A DNA stretch of 64,000 nt from Cristatella mucedo (lineage: Eukaryota; Bryozoa; Phylactolaemata; Cristatellidae), in the NCBI GenBank assembly GCA_009760855.2, contig WPIO01000107.1, forward strand, positions 186,001 through 250,000. The letters run 5' to 3'. This document shows positions 32,610 through 47,513 of this stretch, one piece after another. The position numbers and the translations under genes were made by a program. The notes under the pieces were generated by a model. It saw only the letters and a list, made by a program, of their open reading frames with translations. It was not told where the DNA came from and ran no database searches. Positions within the stretch are counted from its first letter, which is position 1. Each line of letters starts with the position of its first letter.

Positions 32610-33345
32610 CGGTTGATACCACATCAAAGTTAGACCATGCATTTATGACATCCTGCATTTTTTTCTTTAACTACCAGTTTGCTGGTATACCAGCCTGTGC
32701 AGTTAGGTACATACTTCTAGTTCAAACCGACTGCAGCTAGGCTTGCGTTACGTGAGCGTCACAGTTTTCACATTAAACCACTTCTCGCCGACATGCACTG
32801 GTTACATGACAATCAAGTCAGCCATCGACTCCAAGGTTATGGCACTCACTTTTAGGTAACATAATTCTCTGGCTCCAGCCTACCTACCAGATATACTGCA
32901 GCACCAGGCTAGGCATCGTACCACCCAATTTTTGAAATATTACTGTTTAAATATACTTAGTACAAATTTGAAAGCCTTAGGAGACCGTTCCTTTAGTTTC
33001 TAGGCTCCCAAAGCAAGGAACTCATTCCCACTTCCGTCACGGCATCCCTGACTTAAATTCATTTAAAAATAAACATAACAAAATCACCTACTCGTGGCAG
33101 AATTTAGTAGTTCAATGTGATTGCTTGTTTATGTTCTTGTGGGTGCTGACACTATGCATGCTGCCACTTACCACACTTGTATTATTGCTGACCCTATCCA
33201 TTTCACTCCTGACCATTTTTATTCTTACTGTTTATCGAGCATGCTGCGACTAACCACCGACCATATGAAGCAATTTTAAAGTGCATAGAAAGAGATTAAG
33301 TTATCTGAGGGCGCATTATCGTCGATTTTATTATTAATAATGTTA
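32610..33345 (+). mobile_element. L2-type LINE, decayed copy H
   Basis: Runs from the 'LDHAFMTSC' region through 'LHWLHDNQVSHRL' and 'FSS-APKA' equivalents to the 3' UTR and ATT tail. Many indels and stops. Its tail overlaps the 108-bp direct duplication that follows. Confidence 0.8.
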
Positions 33346-33530
33346 CGATAATACATAAAGAGCCAATATTATCCCTTAGTAAATTTTAAACTTTGGCCGT
33401 CATTAAGTTCGGCATCAGTAGCATTATCGTCGATTTTATTAAAAATAATGTTACGATAATACATAAAGAGCCAATATTATCCCTTAGTAAATTTTAAACT
33501 TTGGCCGTCATTAAGTTCGGCATCAGTAGC
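33315..33530 (+). repeat. Two-copy 108-bp tandem duplication
   Basis: Unit 1 is 33315-33422 and unit 2 is 33423-33530. They differ at about two positions ('attattaataat' against 'attaaaaataat'). The unit starts inside the L2 tail and extends into flanking DNA, so it arose after that insertion and recently. Confidence 0.95.
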
Positions 33531-34639
33531 TTAGCAAACAACATCTTTTGTGATTGACAGGAACAGATGCAGTTTTAATATATCCTAATTTTCTAACAAG
33601 GATTATCTAATATTATCCTTAATGCGGGCGCTGTGTGAGAACTGTCGTGATAACCACTTCCGAAAGTTAGTAGAGCACTGAAGTGGACTTCAGTGCATCT
33701 TCTGATTCCTGGACTGTTTTAGCCACTGAAGTACGTGCGTCTCATCTGTAATGAGAAACCAACCTCCTTGAGCCAGCGGACTAGCATGCCAGACGGAGAT
33801 CATGTTAGCAATACAAATTATACTGATAAGACATTTGATTAGTTTCTGAACATTGTAACCACACGGAACAAAGAAGTCCAGATCTCCCAGAACAATATGA
33901 TACGGCCTTACTTTTACTAGTAAGGAAGAAGTTTCGATGACCAGGTTCGTAGAATTAGTATGAGAGTCGACACCTTGGTTTTATATCAGAGACTTCTAAG
34001 ACAGCCAACAAATCGCAAACAAACCCAAAGAGAAACATTGACGCCAATTTATTTTAGTGTTGTGTAGGGAGACCAATATAAAAATCTGAGAGAGTTCAGA
34101 ACACAAGATTTAGTCTTAATAATAAACTGCTGATAAAGTAAGAGCCCTAAATATTTCATGACTGAAATATAGGTTTATATAGGATGCGTCATATATCTTT
34201 TCATTTAAAATGGCTGCTCCATTTCCACTGACCGCTGAAAAAAGACTACGACTTCATAATTTTCCAAACGTCTGTTGGTGCCGAGTGAGAGCGAATTTAC
34301 CACTTGCTGGAAAATGGCCAAGACTATTGACCAAAAACTGGTTGACGGTGTAGATATGGCTAGTTCTACAATGCTAGTTGGACTTTAGAGAAGTTAAAGT
34401 GTTGACTAAACCACTAGCTAAATTAGAATGCACTAGCTGATTAGAATATGCACGTTGTATTAGCACATAAACTATACCAACTATCCTCACTGATCCTCTA
34501 AAGGCTACGAGGAACGTCAAGCATCCAGCACTCTTCTTAAACTTGGTTGCCTAAGGGGTTCACGGTATAGGATGTAAGTCTACCAAAATCCAGGCTTCAA
34601 GAGCATTAGAACTAAAGACACAGTCAACGGAAGAATAAT
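33531..34639. other. No feature recognised
   Basis: AT-rich unique-looking DNA. Confidence 0.45.
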
Positions 34640-36785
34640 TAAGTTAGGACAGCCTTTCGTGCACCATTAACAACATTTACATGCTAAAAGTCGTACCAAT
34701 TGATCCTTGCAAAGGCCAAGTCTAGCTTCTAGAGAAATATTGTTGAATCACAGATTCACAATCCAAAAATGCTGATGTCGACAGTAAACCATCTCCTCAA
34801 CCGTTCCCAGATTAGCTCCTGACCTGATGATCCTTGTGATGATCTAGCCGATCGCTTCTCTCGATTCTTTGTGCAGAAGATAGACAAGATCAGGGAATCC
34901 ATCCCGGCAATGACAACGTCCCCACTATAATGCTGTTCCTTGGTTCCTGGCTGCAGCTCAATGTCTGCATTTAAGCAGGCCACCAGTGATATAGTCCTAA
35001 AGTTTGTATCTCAATCAAAGAAGACAACAAGTCATCTGGACTCTATTCCCACTGTCCTGCTCCTACAGTGCACTGATCTGCTGCTGCCATGCATAGCTAA
35101 CATAATTAAATTGTCAATAGCCTTAGGTCATGTCCCAGCACCTTTCAAAAAAGCTGTAGTCAGGCCTCTTCTCAAGAAAGCAAAACTAGACCAAGAGAAC
35201 TTGAGCAACTACCGCCCAGTCTCCCTTCTACCATCATTATCAAAGACACTGGAAAGGGTCGTGGCAGACCAGCTGAACTCATATATCGAAACCTCACATG
35301 TTGCTAGTAAGTTCCGCTCTGGCTTTAGAGCTAATCATTCCACAGAGTCAGCATTGCTTAGGGTATACAACGACCTACTTGGAATGAAGACATGGGTAAA
35401 GTGTCTCTGCTTGTTTTGCTCGATCTTTTGGCAGCTTTTGACACCATCGATCACAAAGTTCTTCTAGAGCGCCTTTCATCGCGCCTGGGCATCACTGGCA
35501 CTGCTCTGCAGTGGTTCAGGTCCTATCTCAGTGGGAGACTCCAGAATATTGACGTGAATGGACAAAGATCATCTGAAGTACCTCTGAAATATGGAGTACC
35601 TCAGAGCTCCGTGCTAGGTCCGGTTCTTTTCATGGTTTATACTCTCCTTCTAGCTGATGTGATTGCCAGCACAATCTAGGCTTTCCCTTCTATGCGGATG
35701 ACACTCAGTTGTACCTTTGCTTTGGTCCCTCCCAGCCTTCGAGCACTTTAAATTCTCTCAACTCGCTGCATTTATTGATGACATCCACACATGAATGGCA
35801 GCAACTTTTCTAAAACTAAACGATGACAAAACTAAATTACTAGTTATAGGCAAACCCAGTGTGATTCAGAGATTGGAAAGGCTGTCTCTCAAAATTACCT
35901 CTGCCAGCATATCTCATGTCGAATTAGCTCAAAAATAGGTTTTATATTCCCAAGCGATCTCTCGTTAGACGACCATATCAGCTCCACGGTCAAATCAACC
36001 TATTTTCAGCTTCATAATGTTGCTAAAATTCGGGCTAGTTTAGATAAGATACCACGTCCAAGTTGGTCCATGAATTAGTGACATCTCGTCTCGACTTCTG
36101 CAACTCACTGCTTACTGGCCTACCAGCACGTGCGATCAGGCGATTGCAGCTGGTTCCAAACTATGCAGCTAGGATTGTCTGTCGTGAGCGTCACAGTTGC
36201 CGCGTTACTCCACTTCTGGCCGACCTGCACTGGCTACCAGTCAAGCAACGGATTGACTTCAAGGTTTCGTCGCTCACTTTTAGGTCCTTTCATTCTTTGG
36301 CTCCAGCCTGTTTCTCCGACATACTCCCCCATCAGGCCAAGCATCGTACCACCCGCTTTTCGGAATCCAACATTCTAGAAATACCTCGTACAAACCTTGA
36401 ATCCTTTGGAAACCGTACATTTAGTTCGTATGCTCCCAAAGCCTGCAACTCCCTCCCGACCTGCATCAGAACATCCCCTGAATTGACCACATTTAAAAGA
36501 AACTTAAAAACACACCTACTTAGGACAGCATTTAGTGGGTCCCTGTGATTCGCCCTTGATGTGCCTATGGGTGCTGACACTGTGCATGCTGCCACTAACC
36601 ACATTTGCATGCTGACCCTGTGCATGTCCACCTTTACCACTTTATTCATTTTGTTTGTTATTCAAGCATGATTTTACTCACCATTCAATCGCATTTCTCT
36701 TTGCAACAAATGCAAAGCTCCTAGAAAGAGATTAAGTTCTCTGAGGGTGCTTTATCAAGTACGTTATTATTATTATTATTATTAT
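34640..36785 (+). mobile_element. L2-type LINE, longest copy I, with broken reverse transcriptase
   Basis: Coding parts appear in order. A pre-RT segment reads 'RNIVESQIHNPKMLMSTVNH' (about 34730-34790), then 'DDLADRFSRFFVQKIDKI'. The RT fingers include 'FKKAVVRPLLKKAKLDQENL' and 'NYRPVSLLPSLSKTLERVV' (frame 34940-35467). A frameshift near 35385 leads to 'LLVLLDLLAAFDTIDHKVLL', which carries the first catalytic Asp, and to 'GVPQSSVLGPVLF'. A second shift near 35672 leads to the catalytic 'FYADD' at 35688-35702. The C-terminal frame is 36063-36548 (161 codons). The 3' UTR and ATT tail end at 36785. The endonuclease domain is absent. It is 5'-truncated and has several frameshifts, so it cannot make a working polymerase, but it is the best template in the window for the family. 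Confidence 0.92.
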
Positions 36786-37707
36786 ACAGCCCATGTCTAT
36801 GGAAGCAATGCTACACGGAATGAAATTATGCAAGCTTACGCCAAATAAATTCACCATATCTTAAATAAATTCTGTGAAATATGTTTTGTAAGCGATTAAA
36901 TTCACTGTTAGCGCTTTGCAAATTTCTTAATGACGTAATTATTGTTAAATATAAGAAGATTGGCGATTGCTAAGAGTGGTTTAGAAAAGTAGCACGACGC
37001 TCAAGAATGAATGGGACTGAAAGTATTTGACTAAATCTTGAAATCTAGTTTCTGCTTGACGGGGAGCCAGAGTTAGTCGGTAAGAAGAACCATGGTGTGC
37101 AATTTTGATGTTCAATTTACACCAGCCGAGTTAGTATTGATGTAAGCACGTAATTGCAAAAGCCTGAATACGTAGGAGCAGTGAGTTCAAGGAGTAAAGA
37201 CAGGAATTCAGAACAGCAGGTTTCAAATAGGATGTGTCATGAGTCTGTGAGCAGGTCCGAAACTATGGCAGTTTACACAGAAACTTTAGCACGCAGACGT
37301 GCTTTCAGAGACGAAGTAGTCGTCTAGCAAAAGGACACTTTCAAACCAATCATGTTTCAATGATTATTAGTGTAACATAAGCGAAATAGGGATAGCCGGC
37401 CTCATGCAGAAATTCTGCTTACGACAGTAGCTTGCTTGAATGGCACCGTAAAAGAGAGAAACATCGTTTGAGTGCAATTTAACTCCATGCAAGAGAAGGA
37501 AAAGAAGGGTTAGCAATATTTATATAAACTGATCAGCACAGCAAAAGGACTCGCATGTTTGGCTTAGACATTACCATTACCATTACAATTACAATTACAA
37601 TTTGAAAAAATAACAACCGCCCCAACAGCCCAGCTAGTCAAGCTCCTGTTAAGTAACATACTCTGCATCATGCTGAGGTATGAACGCAATTAGCTAAATG
37701 TTTAAAA
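36786..37707. other. No gene; short ATTACC/ATTACA microsatellite
   Basis: A small hexanucleotide-like tract, 'attaccattaccattacaat', lies at about 37570-37602. Otherwise nothing recognised. Confidence 0.5.
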
Positions 37708-38450
37708 TAATAATATTAATAGTGCACTTTATAAAGCACCCAGGGAGAACTCAACCACTTTCTGGGCGCTTCTCATTTGCTTCAACAGAAAACGAGATTT
37801 AATGGTAACCTCATGCTCGATAAACAACATGAATAACATGGTTAAGGGTGACATGCCCAGGGTCAGCATGCAAATGTGGTTAGTGGCAGCATGCACAGTA
37901 TCAGCGCACAAAATCACATGAAGGACGAATCACAGGAACCCACTAAATGCTGTCCTAAATAGGTGTGTTCTTAAGTTCTTCTAAAATGTGGTCAAGTCAG
38001 GGGATTTTCTGACGCAAGTCGGGTGAGAGTTCCAGGCCTTAGGAGCATACGAACTAAATATGCGATCTATAAAGGATTTGAGGTTTGTACGCTGTATTAG
38101 TTAACCGTTGGATTCCGAAAAGCGGGTGGTACGATGCTTGGCCTGATGGGGAAGTGGACCTGTGAGGTCAACTAGAGCCAAAGAATGTAGTGACCTAAAC
38201 GTGAGCAAAAAAAATGGAAGTCGATCCGTTGCTTGACTAGTAGCTAGTGCAGGTCGGCGAGAAGTGGTGTGATGTGGAAACTGCCACGCTCACGACAGTC
38301 ACACCTAGCTGCGTAGTTTTGCACCAGCTGTAATTAGCTGATTGCACATTCCGGCAGGTCAGCAAGCAGTGAGTTACAGAAGTCAAGACCGTAGGTCACA
38401 ATTACATGGACCAACTTCAACGACCTATAACAGAAGACAAGTTCCTAAGA
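37708..38450 (-). mobile_element. L2-type LINE, 5'-truncated copy J
   Basis: On the minus strand it covers the '[17 protein letters not shown]' region, 'VQNYAARC', the 'LHWLLVKQRIDF' region, 'YAPKAWNS' and the 3' UTR, with the tail at the left end. Frames are broken. Confidence 0.85.
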
Positions 38451-39372
<922 letters not shown>

Positions 39373-39639
39373 AAAGCATTGGTAGCAAACATAATAACAA
39401 TGCATTTACACAGTATTTTCAGATTACTCATTCTCTTTCTAGGCTCTTCAAACCTGCAACATGTCTCAGAGAGTAATAGCAGCCTGTTCAATGTCCATAA
39501 CATCTGCTTGATTACGAGCGACTTGCATAGGTTCAGTACGCAAAACGGTTAGTAACAGCACATACATTATGACTGACATGTAACTACTAAATACTGTTAT
39601 GCATAGATGCGTTTTACGCTTCTTCTGAAATTCCAGTAG

Positions 39640-39745
39640 GTCATGAAGTGTCGTAACGTCAATCGGAAGTGAGTTCCAGGCTTTAGGAGCACGCGAAATA
39701 AAGGCACTCTAATTAAAAGATGTGAGGTTCCCAACGAGGTATAGG
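39640..39745 (-). mobile_element. L2-type LINE, internal fragment K
   Basis: About 100 bp matching the reverse complement of the '[13 protein letters not shown]' region ('gagttccaggctttaggagc'). No 3' end is present, so it is a decayed internal fragment. Confidence 0.7.
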
Positions 39746-40030
39746 TTAATACTAAATTCAGATAAGTTGACGGAACAACAAATAATTTATTGGAAGAGAA
39801 GATCTATTTCCAGAATTAAGCAAATTTGGCAGGGAATCTAAACTTGAGTAACAGAACCTACTTCCGTGTGTAAAAACAACTTTTCGTGACATGAACTCTA
39901 CACCTCCACAGACAGGTGTATCTTTTTGCAGCTGCATAAATTGGCTCAAATTCTGGCAGGCTTTGATTGCGGTCGTTGATCAAAACTAATTCGTGTTATT
40001 GTAACACACTCTCTTGAATTCCGTCAATTA

Positions 40031-40699
40031 CTGTTGCTGGTCTACTGTTTTGTGAGGCATGGTAAAAGCCGAACGCAGTCATTTCGAGCGGATTTCTTAC
40101 TTCGAACAAAGAAAGCCAATTTGCCACAGGTGTTGAGTGCTGCAATAGGTCATGGATGTTTTGCAATAAAGCAATACACGAAAACGAATGACGTGATATG
40201 ACAGGTAGCATTTCTGGTGAGCTACAGCCAAGCTTTTATAATTGTGCAACGATTCAAAGTGTTACTGTATTCAGCCGTTGCAACGAGCCCAATGGGATTA
40301 CTGAGCTCAGACAATTAAACATAGCTGCCATGATTAGTAGTAGGTATATCTGATAATGAACAGTGCTGAACATGATTGCACAGGTCTGCATGGCAAAGAA
40401 ACATTCACACCAAAAAATATGTCAACCTTTCAAAAGAGTATGTCACAGCCTCGTGTAGGGAATACAAATGATTTGAATGAACAGATTTAATTGTTCAAGA
40501 AGTTTAGGGTTTTTTAGAGAATTGGATTGAAATATGAGAACAGCACTTATAAATTCACTGAGCCCTTAAAATACAGTACTGACTACCATCATTAGCACAA
40601 TTAACTGCAAAGGTTACGGGAGCCAGGCTTCCCGGGACACACTACTGAGTCAGCATATCCAAGTGGACCACAGAGACCATGCTAAAATTTCCGTAAGCA
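40031..40699 (+). repeat. Array monomer M0, degenerate edge copy (end of module c only)
   Basis: Matches the second half of module c (compare 42050-42700) with many substitutions. It has no GA block and is followed directly by a b/c junction. It marks the decayed left edge of the array. Confidence 0.7.
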
Positions 40700-42856
40700 A
40701 TTGTAATAGAGGAAAGATTCAGAGACCAACCGAATAGGCAACTAACCCAGCTAGCTGAGCTTTTGTAAAACAGAATTGCACAGATAACCCCTACCTGAGA
40801 ATTCAGAAATGAAACGGCTCCGAAATCTTAGGCTGCGGTAGTTGTCATTAAGGAAGAAGGACCACACATATGGATTACTAGTGGTAATGAATAGGTTGTA
40901 CGTTTTGTATTGACATAAAAAGTCTAACTTTAAAAATCGTCGCGGTAAAACAGAATTTAGCACGAAATGACATGGAAGCTCTACTTATAGTGCTTGCCTT
41001 GCTTATAATTGTAACGACTGTGACTTCAAAGATTTTGTTAAAACGGGTTGTGCATTCATGGCATTTAGGTTCAGAAGCCAGGGAGGCTACGTGCCAAGCT
41101 GGAACACATAGCCAGACAAAGATGGCACCCCTTAACAAGCTTTTGCGTAGACACAGATACATTGGACACCTTATCATCAGTTAGGCAACGTGAGCGTTAG
41201 TCTTACTGCGATGCTTTGATTTTGATCTTGTGTTGATAAACCGCTTTTGAGGAAATAGTAGGTGCATTTCGTCTTCAAATCAGCCATCTAAAACGACCAG
41301 AGATACTTTAATGCTTAGCTTAAGTGCAATGCGGCCCGGACATTACCTCTGGCTGAAATATTTTCCAATAAATGAAAATGAAAAACTTCCTGATCTTCCC
41401 TAGGTTTGCCTAAAGCTGCCCACAGAAGCCTGTCAGTTGTACACTTGAAGTGCCTCCAGCAGACCATAACCTTGAAGGTGAACGTCGGACGCCATTACAT
41501 TAACCGACTACTTTGAAAGAAATTCAAAACGCAACATGCAGCACCAAGCTTCATTGAAGTAAGGAAGACCTGAAGAGTGGGACTGATTGACAGCCTGGTG
41601 GTTCTAGGTAACAGCAATTCACTGTCATCAGTAGATGACATTCACGTTTAAAAGACATACTCAGCCAAAACATCCTGTAGTCACGAGTGGTGAGCAGTAT
41701 GCAGTCCTCCCATCTGCGGTCATCATAGAACAGTGAGGTAAGAGTCACTACCTGTCACCACGTAGGATATCACTTGATCCAACATAACAGCAAGCAAAGA
41801 CACACAACGTAAGCGAAGAGTAACTTCAGTCTTAGGATCGCTTTAAACTCAGTATACCTATTATAATACTAACTATGTATATATATATAACTCACTGGTA
41901 AAGTACATCGGTGATTTTCAGTGGTCAATTCCTTGCCTAGTAATTGCGGCCTCAAAAGGTTTAGTTTGCATATTTCACCAGTGTCGGGATGATGTTTACA
42001 GTACCTTCAATACCATTCGAGATGAAGCAGCTTGTGCGAGGTGCCACCCGTCAAGGTCTGTAATAGTGTGCAAGTGAGATCATGCATGGTAAAAGGCACA
42101 GCCGTTTCGAGCAGACGTCTTACCTTTAATGAGGCCAGCCATTTTTACAGAGGCGTCGAGTGCTGCTCAAAGGTCATGGATTTTTAGCAAAAAGCTACCA
42201 ATAACACGTGAATGACGTGGTGGCACAGGTAGCATTAGATGTATGCCAAAGCCAATCTTTGGTAATTGTGACACGATCTAAACCGTAATAGTACAGAGCC
42301 ATGCCATTAGCCCAAACAAGCTTGCCGAACTCCGACAATTAATTGTATTTGCCACGATTATTATTAGTAGGCACGTCCTATGATGTACTGTGCCGGTCAT
42401 GATTGGGCAGCTTGACAGAGCAAACGATAATCCACACTGGAAAATATATCAACCGATCAAGAGAGTAATTGCTTCATATACCATTGCATCGTATGGGGAA
42501 TATAAATCATAACATTTCAGTTGTTCAACAAGTCTAGGGTTCGGTAGAGTGTGGCATTGAAATAGAAAAACATCACTTATAAAATAACTTAGCTAAAACA
42601 AATGCAGTGCTGACAATAGCTATTGCCAATTTTCACTGCAAATGGATACAGGAGCAAGGTTTCCTGGTTCATTGGTTGTGATTTGGCAAATCCAAGATGA
42701 TCTCATAGTCCAGGCTACTAAACCCCCATCTTAAAAAAGCTCTCTGCACTCACGAACTTTATTTTTAGACCATACTGCTATTCGAAACATTCATGGAGAG
42801 CTATCACTGTGACGAAAGGTAATGCATAAAGAGCCTGAATTAATGGTAGCAGAACT

Positions 42857-42857
<1 letters not shown>
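40700..42857 (+). repeat. Array monomer M1, module c and d without GA block or most of b
   Basis: Starts in the last part of module b ('attgtaatagaggaaagatt'), contains a full diverged module c with the long-monomer marker near 41.67 kb, and ends with module d just before the GA block of M2. Confidence 0.8.
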
Positions 42858-42940
<83 letters not shown>

Positions 42941-45782
42941 AAGACTTCTAGGTAATTTTTTGTCAATGCGTTCAAGTTAGCAGCCCACCGACGCTAATAC
43001 GTTTAGCGATCTTGAAATGCATTACAGGAGCTCAGGATGGCTCATACACCGTTTGCATGATGAAATAATCACCTGCTGTTTTCCAAGAGAGCTAGTAAAT
43101 GCAAAACTAGATACGCCATACTTAATTCAATTTTAGCAACCGACCTCTACAGTATAGTGCGATCCTCACCAGTACGTGTTTTATGTGACTACTTCAAATA
43201 AATTGCAAAGGCTCAGGGGAATCCCATTCTCTATTACAGCGGCAACTTGCCTTCAAACTAACACCAAGCTACGACCTGGTGCAGTGTGCTATAGCAGTTC
43301 CCCGAAGTACCTAGCAGAACCTAAGGATTTTGACAGATGGCTATGGCCAAAGCCGTGGAAGTTCATCGTAGGAGACAGCTGAGCTAATAGCCCTTATATG
43401 TCGAATCAGCAATTTTAGTTGGTAGCAGTCACAGTTAAGTGATGAATTGGATCCGAAATGCCTAAGACTAAATAGCCGCGTAGCACAGTGCTATCAGTAT
43501 CAGCTTCAGATTAATTGAAATCGTGTACTTCACTAAGTGTGTATTTTTATATGTTAAAAATATATACTGAAAGAGATGCTGCAGTGATGTAATAATTTAA
43601 CAATTTCCCAGGTACAGTAACTTTATTTTTGGTGCCTTTGATGGGCTCCAAACTACGCTTGACTAAGCTCAGATGCCCCTGCTGTCTTTTAATAGCATCC
43701 GAGTTGGGTCAAGTGAAATGCAGACCAAAGCCATTCCCAAGAGATTTCTCAGGTTGCAAATAACAAACCAAGGCAAAAGAAAAAAGTGGAGCCCCGGACT
43801 TCTGGCTATTAGATTGCAGGTTTGAGTACAGCACAAGTAAAAAATCAGGTCATGCCCTCCATACACTAATCATTGTTACAGAGGCTCAGTTTAGGCGCTA
43901 AACAAAATCAGCACTTTACTTGAACTGGCTAACTGAGCGGTCGTCAGAAATATATTTAAGATTAATTTGCATTTCCCATGAAAGACAATGCCGGCCTTCA
44001 CCCATTGGGGTACATGCCATCATCCAGAATTGCAACGCATGACACATGACATACTGTACAGTTGAACACGAAATAAAAAATGTCACTTGAAAACTTCAGA
44101 GTGATATAAGATGTAGCTGGGCGTGGCAGGAAAGGGCTCAACAAAGTATTTTCGTAGACTAAATTTGTACTGAATATCAGTACAGCATTTTTAGTACAAC
44201 GGGTCGTAGGCTCACGTTTTTTAGGTTCAGCTGCCATGGAGGCAGCTTGCCAAACAGGAGCACACAGCTCAGACAAATGTGGCCACCGTAATGAATAGTT
44301 TTGCGTAGCCACCTAAGAACACGGTATCGTATTATCAGTCGACCAGCCGGCGTTAGTCTTACTGGAAAACTTTACGGCCTTGGTAGATAGCCAGTTTTTG
44401 GTGATTAGGAGGTAAACTTTGTCTACAAGGCAGCTGCCCAAATTGCCCTACCTGTAAAGTCATTATCACTCGCAATTACATAAACCGAATTCTTGCAAAG
44501 AACTTCAAAAAGCAATATGCAGCCCCAACCTTCATTGAAGCATGGAGACCTGAAGGGTAGGTCTGATAGAAAGCCTAGTGGGTCTAGGTAACAGCAATTC
44601 ACTATCATACGCAGATGACATTCAAGGTTAAAGAAATGCTCAGCCTAAAGATCCTGCAGTCACGAGTGGTGAGAAGTCGTCCCAAACGTCGTCATCATAC
44701 AACAGTTGGGTCGGGGTGTCTACTTGTCACACCGCAGGAGATGACGTGCATTCAACATAACAGAGCCCAAAGACATGCAAAGTAAAGCAAGAATAACTCT
44801 AGCCTCAAGATTGCTTTCAGCTAACTAAGATAGTAGGTCAGTGATTTTAGTTGGTAACATGCCGGCCTAGCAGGTGGGGCGTCATAGGTTTAGTTGGCAT
44901 ATGTCGCCAGTTCCCTTGTGATGTTTATAGTATCTTCCATAAAAATTGGAATGAAGCAGCCTATGCGAGGGTGCCACCAGTCAAGGTGTGTAATAGTGTG
45001 CCGGTTAGATCATGCATGGTATAAGGCAAAACCGTTTCGAGCAGATGTCTTACTTAAAATGAAGGCCGCCATTTTGTCGGAGGCGTCAAGTGCTCCACTA
45101 AGGTCGTAGATGTTTTGCGAAGAAGCCACCAGCAGGCACATATTGACATGATAGCACAGGTAGCATTAACTGTGTGCCACAACCAACCATCGGTAATTCT
45201 GAAACGAAATAAATCGTAATTATACTCGGCCATGCCATAAATCCAAACAACCTTGCTGAACTCCAACAATTAATTTTAACTGCCATGAATGTTAGTAGGC
45301 ACGTCCGATTACAAACTGTGCCGGTCATGATTGGACAGCTTGTCAGAGCTAACAATATTTCTCAATAGAAATTATGTCAACCGATTGAAAGAGTAATTTC
45401 TTTATTTGCCACTGCATCGTACGAAGTGGAAAAATTATAACGGTTTAATGTTTAGAAAGTCTAGGGTTCGGTAAAGTGTGGACTTGAAATTGAAATAAAA
45501 CACTGTAAAAAACTGATCTAATACGAATGCAGTGCTGACAATAACTCCTGCCAATTTCACTGCGAATTGATACAGGAGCAAGGCTTCCTGGTGCAGAGGT
45601 AGCGATATAGCAAACCCAAGCAGATCTCAGACTCCGGGTTTCTATTCCCTCATTATCAAAAAGCTCTCTCAACTCGTAAAGTTTATTAAAAGACTATACT
45701 GCCAGATAAAAAACTTTCTGAAGGGCTATCAACTTGACACGACGAAATGCATATGGAGCCTGAATTGATGTTAGCTGAACTG
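42858..45782 (+). repeat. Array monomer M2, long form with a short pure GA block
   Basis: The GA block is only about 80 bp and nearly pure (42858-42938), unlike the 0.6-1.1 kb complex blocks further right. Modules b (to about 43975), c (to about 45690) and d follow. The simple block may be the ancestral state or a contracted one. Confidence 0.88.
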
Positions 45783-45829
45783 ATAGAGAGAGACAGAGAG
45801 AGAGATCGGGAGAGAGAGAGAGAGAGAGA

Positions 45830-45881
<52 letters not shown>

Positions 45882-45954
45882 GAGAGAGAGAGAGTGGGAG
45901 AGAGAGTGGGAGAGAGAAAGAGATGAATGCAGACAGAGAGAGACAGAGAGAGTA

Positions 45955-45990
<36 letters not shown>

Positions 45991-47357
45991 CGATAGAGAG
46001 GAAGATGAAGAGAGAGATAGTGTGAGAGATAGGAACGAATTGGTAGTTTTTTGTCAAGGAGTGAAATCCGCAACCTACTAATGCTAATACGTTTAGCGAT
46101 CTTGAAATACATTTGAGGATTCAGGGTGGCTCAAATACCAGTGTATATAAAAAAAACTCGTTTCCAAGAGAGCAGGGAAATTCGACAATACAGACGTAGT
46201 CTTTCAAGCACTTTTAGTGTATTCCACCGATCGCTACACTAGTACTATCATCACCAGTATGTGTTGTATGTTAATAGTTTGAAGTAACTGCAAAAACTCG
46301 ATGCAATCCCATTATGTAGTACTTCTGCAAGGTGCCCTGAAACGATCATCGAACTACGACCTTGAGCCGTGAGCTACTGCAGTTCCCTATAGTAAGTAGA
46401 AGACTTGCATATTTTTGACTGATGGCAACGGCCGAAGCTATGGCAGTTCATAGTAGGGGACAGCTGAGCTAATAGTACTTACATCATTTTTTTTAGTTGG
46501 CAACAGTCACAGTTAAGTGATGCACTGCATCCAAAATAACTTAGACTCAATAACCACAAACACGGTGCTATCAGTATCAGCTAAAGATACGTTTTTATCG
46601 CATAGTGAGCTAAGTGTATGATTATAGTGGCTGAAAACAATTACCGAACAAATGCTGCAGTGATAGGATAATTTACCAATTACCCAGGTACGATGCTGTG
46701 GTTTCAAGTGTCTTCAACGTGAACAGAACAATGGTCGACTAGGCTAAGGTGTCCTTGTTATAGTCTTTTAACAGCCTGCAAGTTTGGTCAAGCACAGTAC
46801 AGACCAAAGCCATTTCCAAGAGATTTTTCACATTCCATATACCAAACCAAGGCAAAAGAGGAAAGTGGAGCCCAGGACGTCTGGATACTAAATTGAAGGT
46901 TTGAGTACAGCACACGTAACAAGCCAGTTGACGCCCTAATTACATCAGTCATTGTAATAGAGGCCAAATTCAAACGTTACACCAAATCAGCTACCTAAAC
47001 AGTCGGTCTGCCTAAGCAGACATAACTAATATATTTGGAGATTAATAGACATTTCTTATGAGAGACAATTCAGTCCCTTATTGAGAGAACTGAGCCAAGA
47101 AAAATGCAGTGCTGACAATAACTCTGGCCAATTTTCAATGCAAATATATACGAGATTAAGGCTTCCTAAAGCAGAGGTAGTGATTTACCAAATCCTAGGA
47201 CATCTCAGAGTCAGGGCTACTAAACCCTCATCTTACAAACAACTCTCTCCACAGAGGAAGTTTCTTATAACACCATACTGCCAGAAAAAGAATTCCGTGA
47301 AGGGCTACTACCTTGAGGCAAGGTGATGCGTATGAAGCCTAATTTGACGGTAGCAAA
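45783..47357 (+). repeat. Array monomer M3, short form with its own deletion
   Basis: The GA block is 45783-46040. Module b is complete, but module c is reduced to its last roughly 175 bp, joined at about 47090 ('gagccaagaaaaatgcagtg'). This breakpoint differs from that of M5 and M7, so the short form arose independently here. Confidence 0.85.
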
Positions 47358-47392
47358 ACTGAGAGAGCAAGAGAGAGAGAGAGAGAGAAAGG

Positions 47393-47472
<80 letters not shown>

Positions 47473-47475
47473 AAG

Positions 47476-47513
<38 letters not shown>

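Noticed and set aside
33281-33345. Telomere-like or origin-like AT repeat at the L2 tail
   Set aside because: Explained by the ATT tail of the L2 element and the 108-bp duplication.
34940-35679. Reverse transcriptase as an active gene
   Set aside because: At least two frameshifts and an upstream stop separate the polymerase motifs; it is a dead LINE copy.
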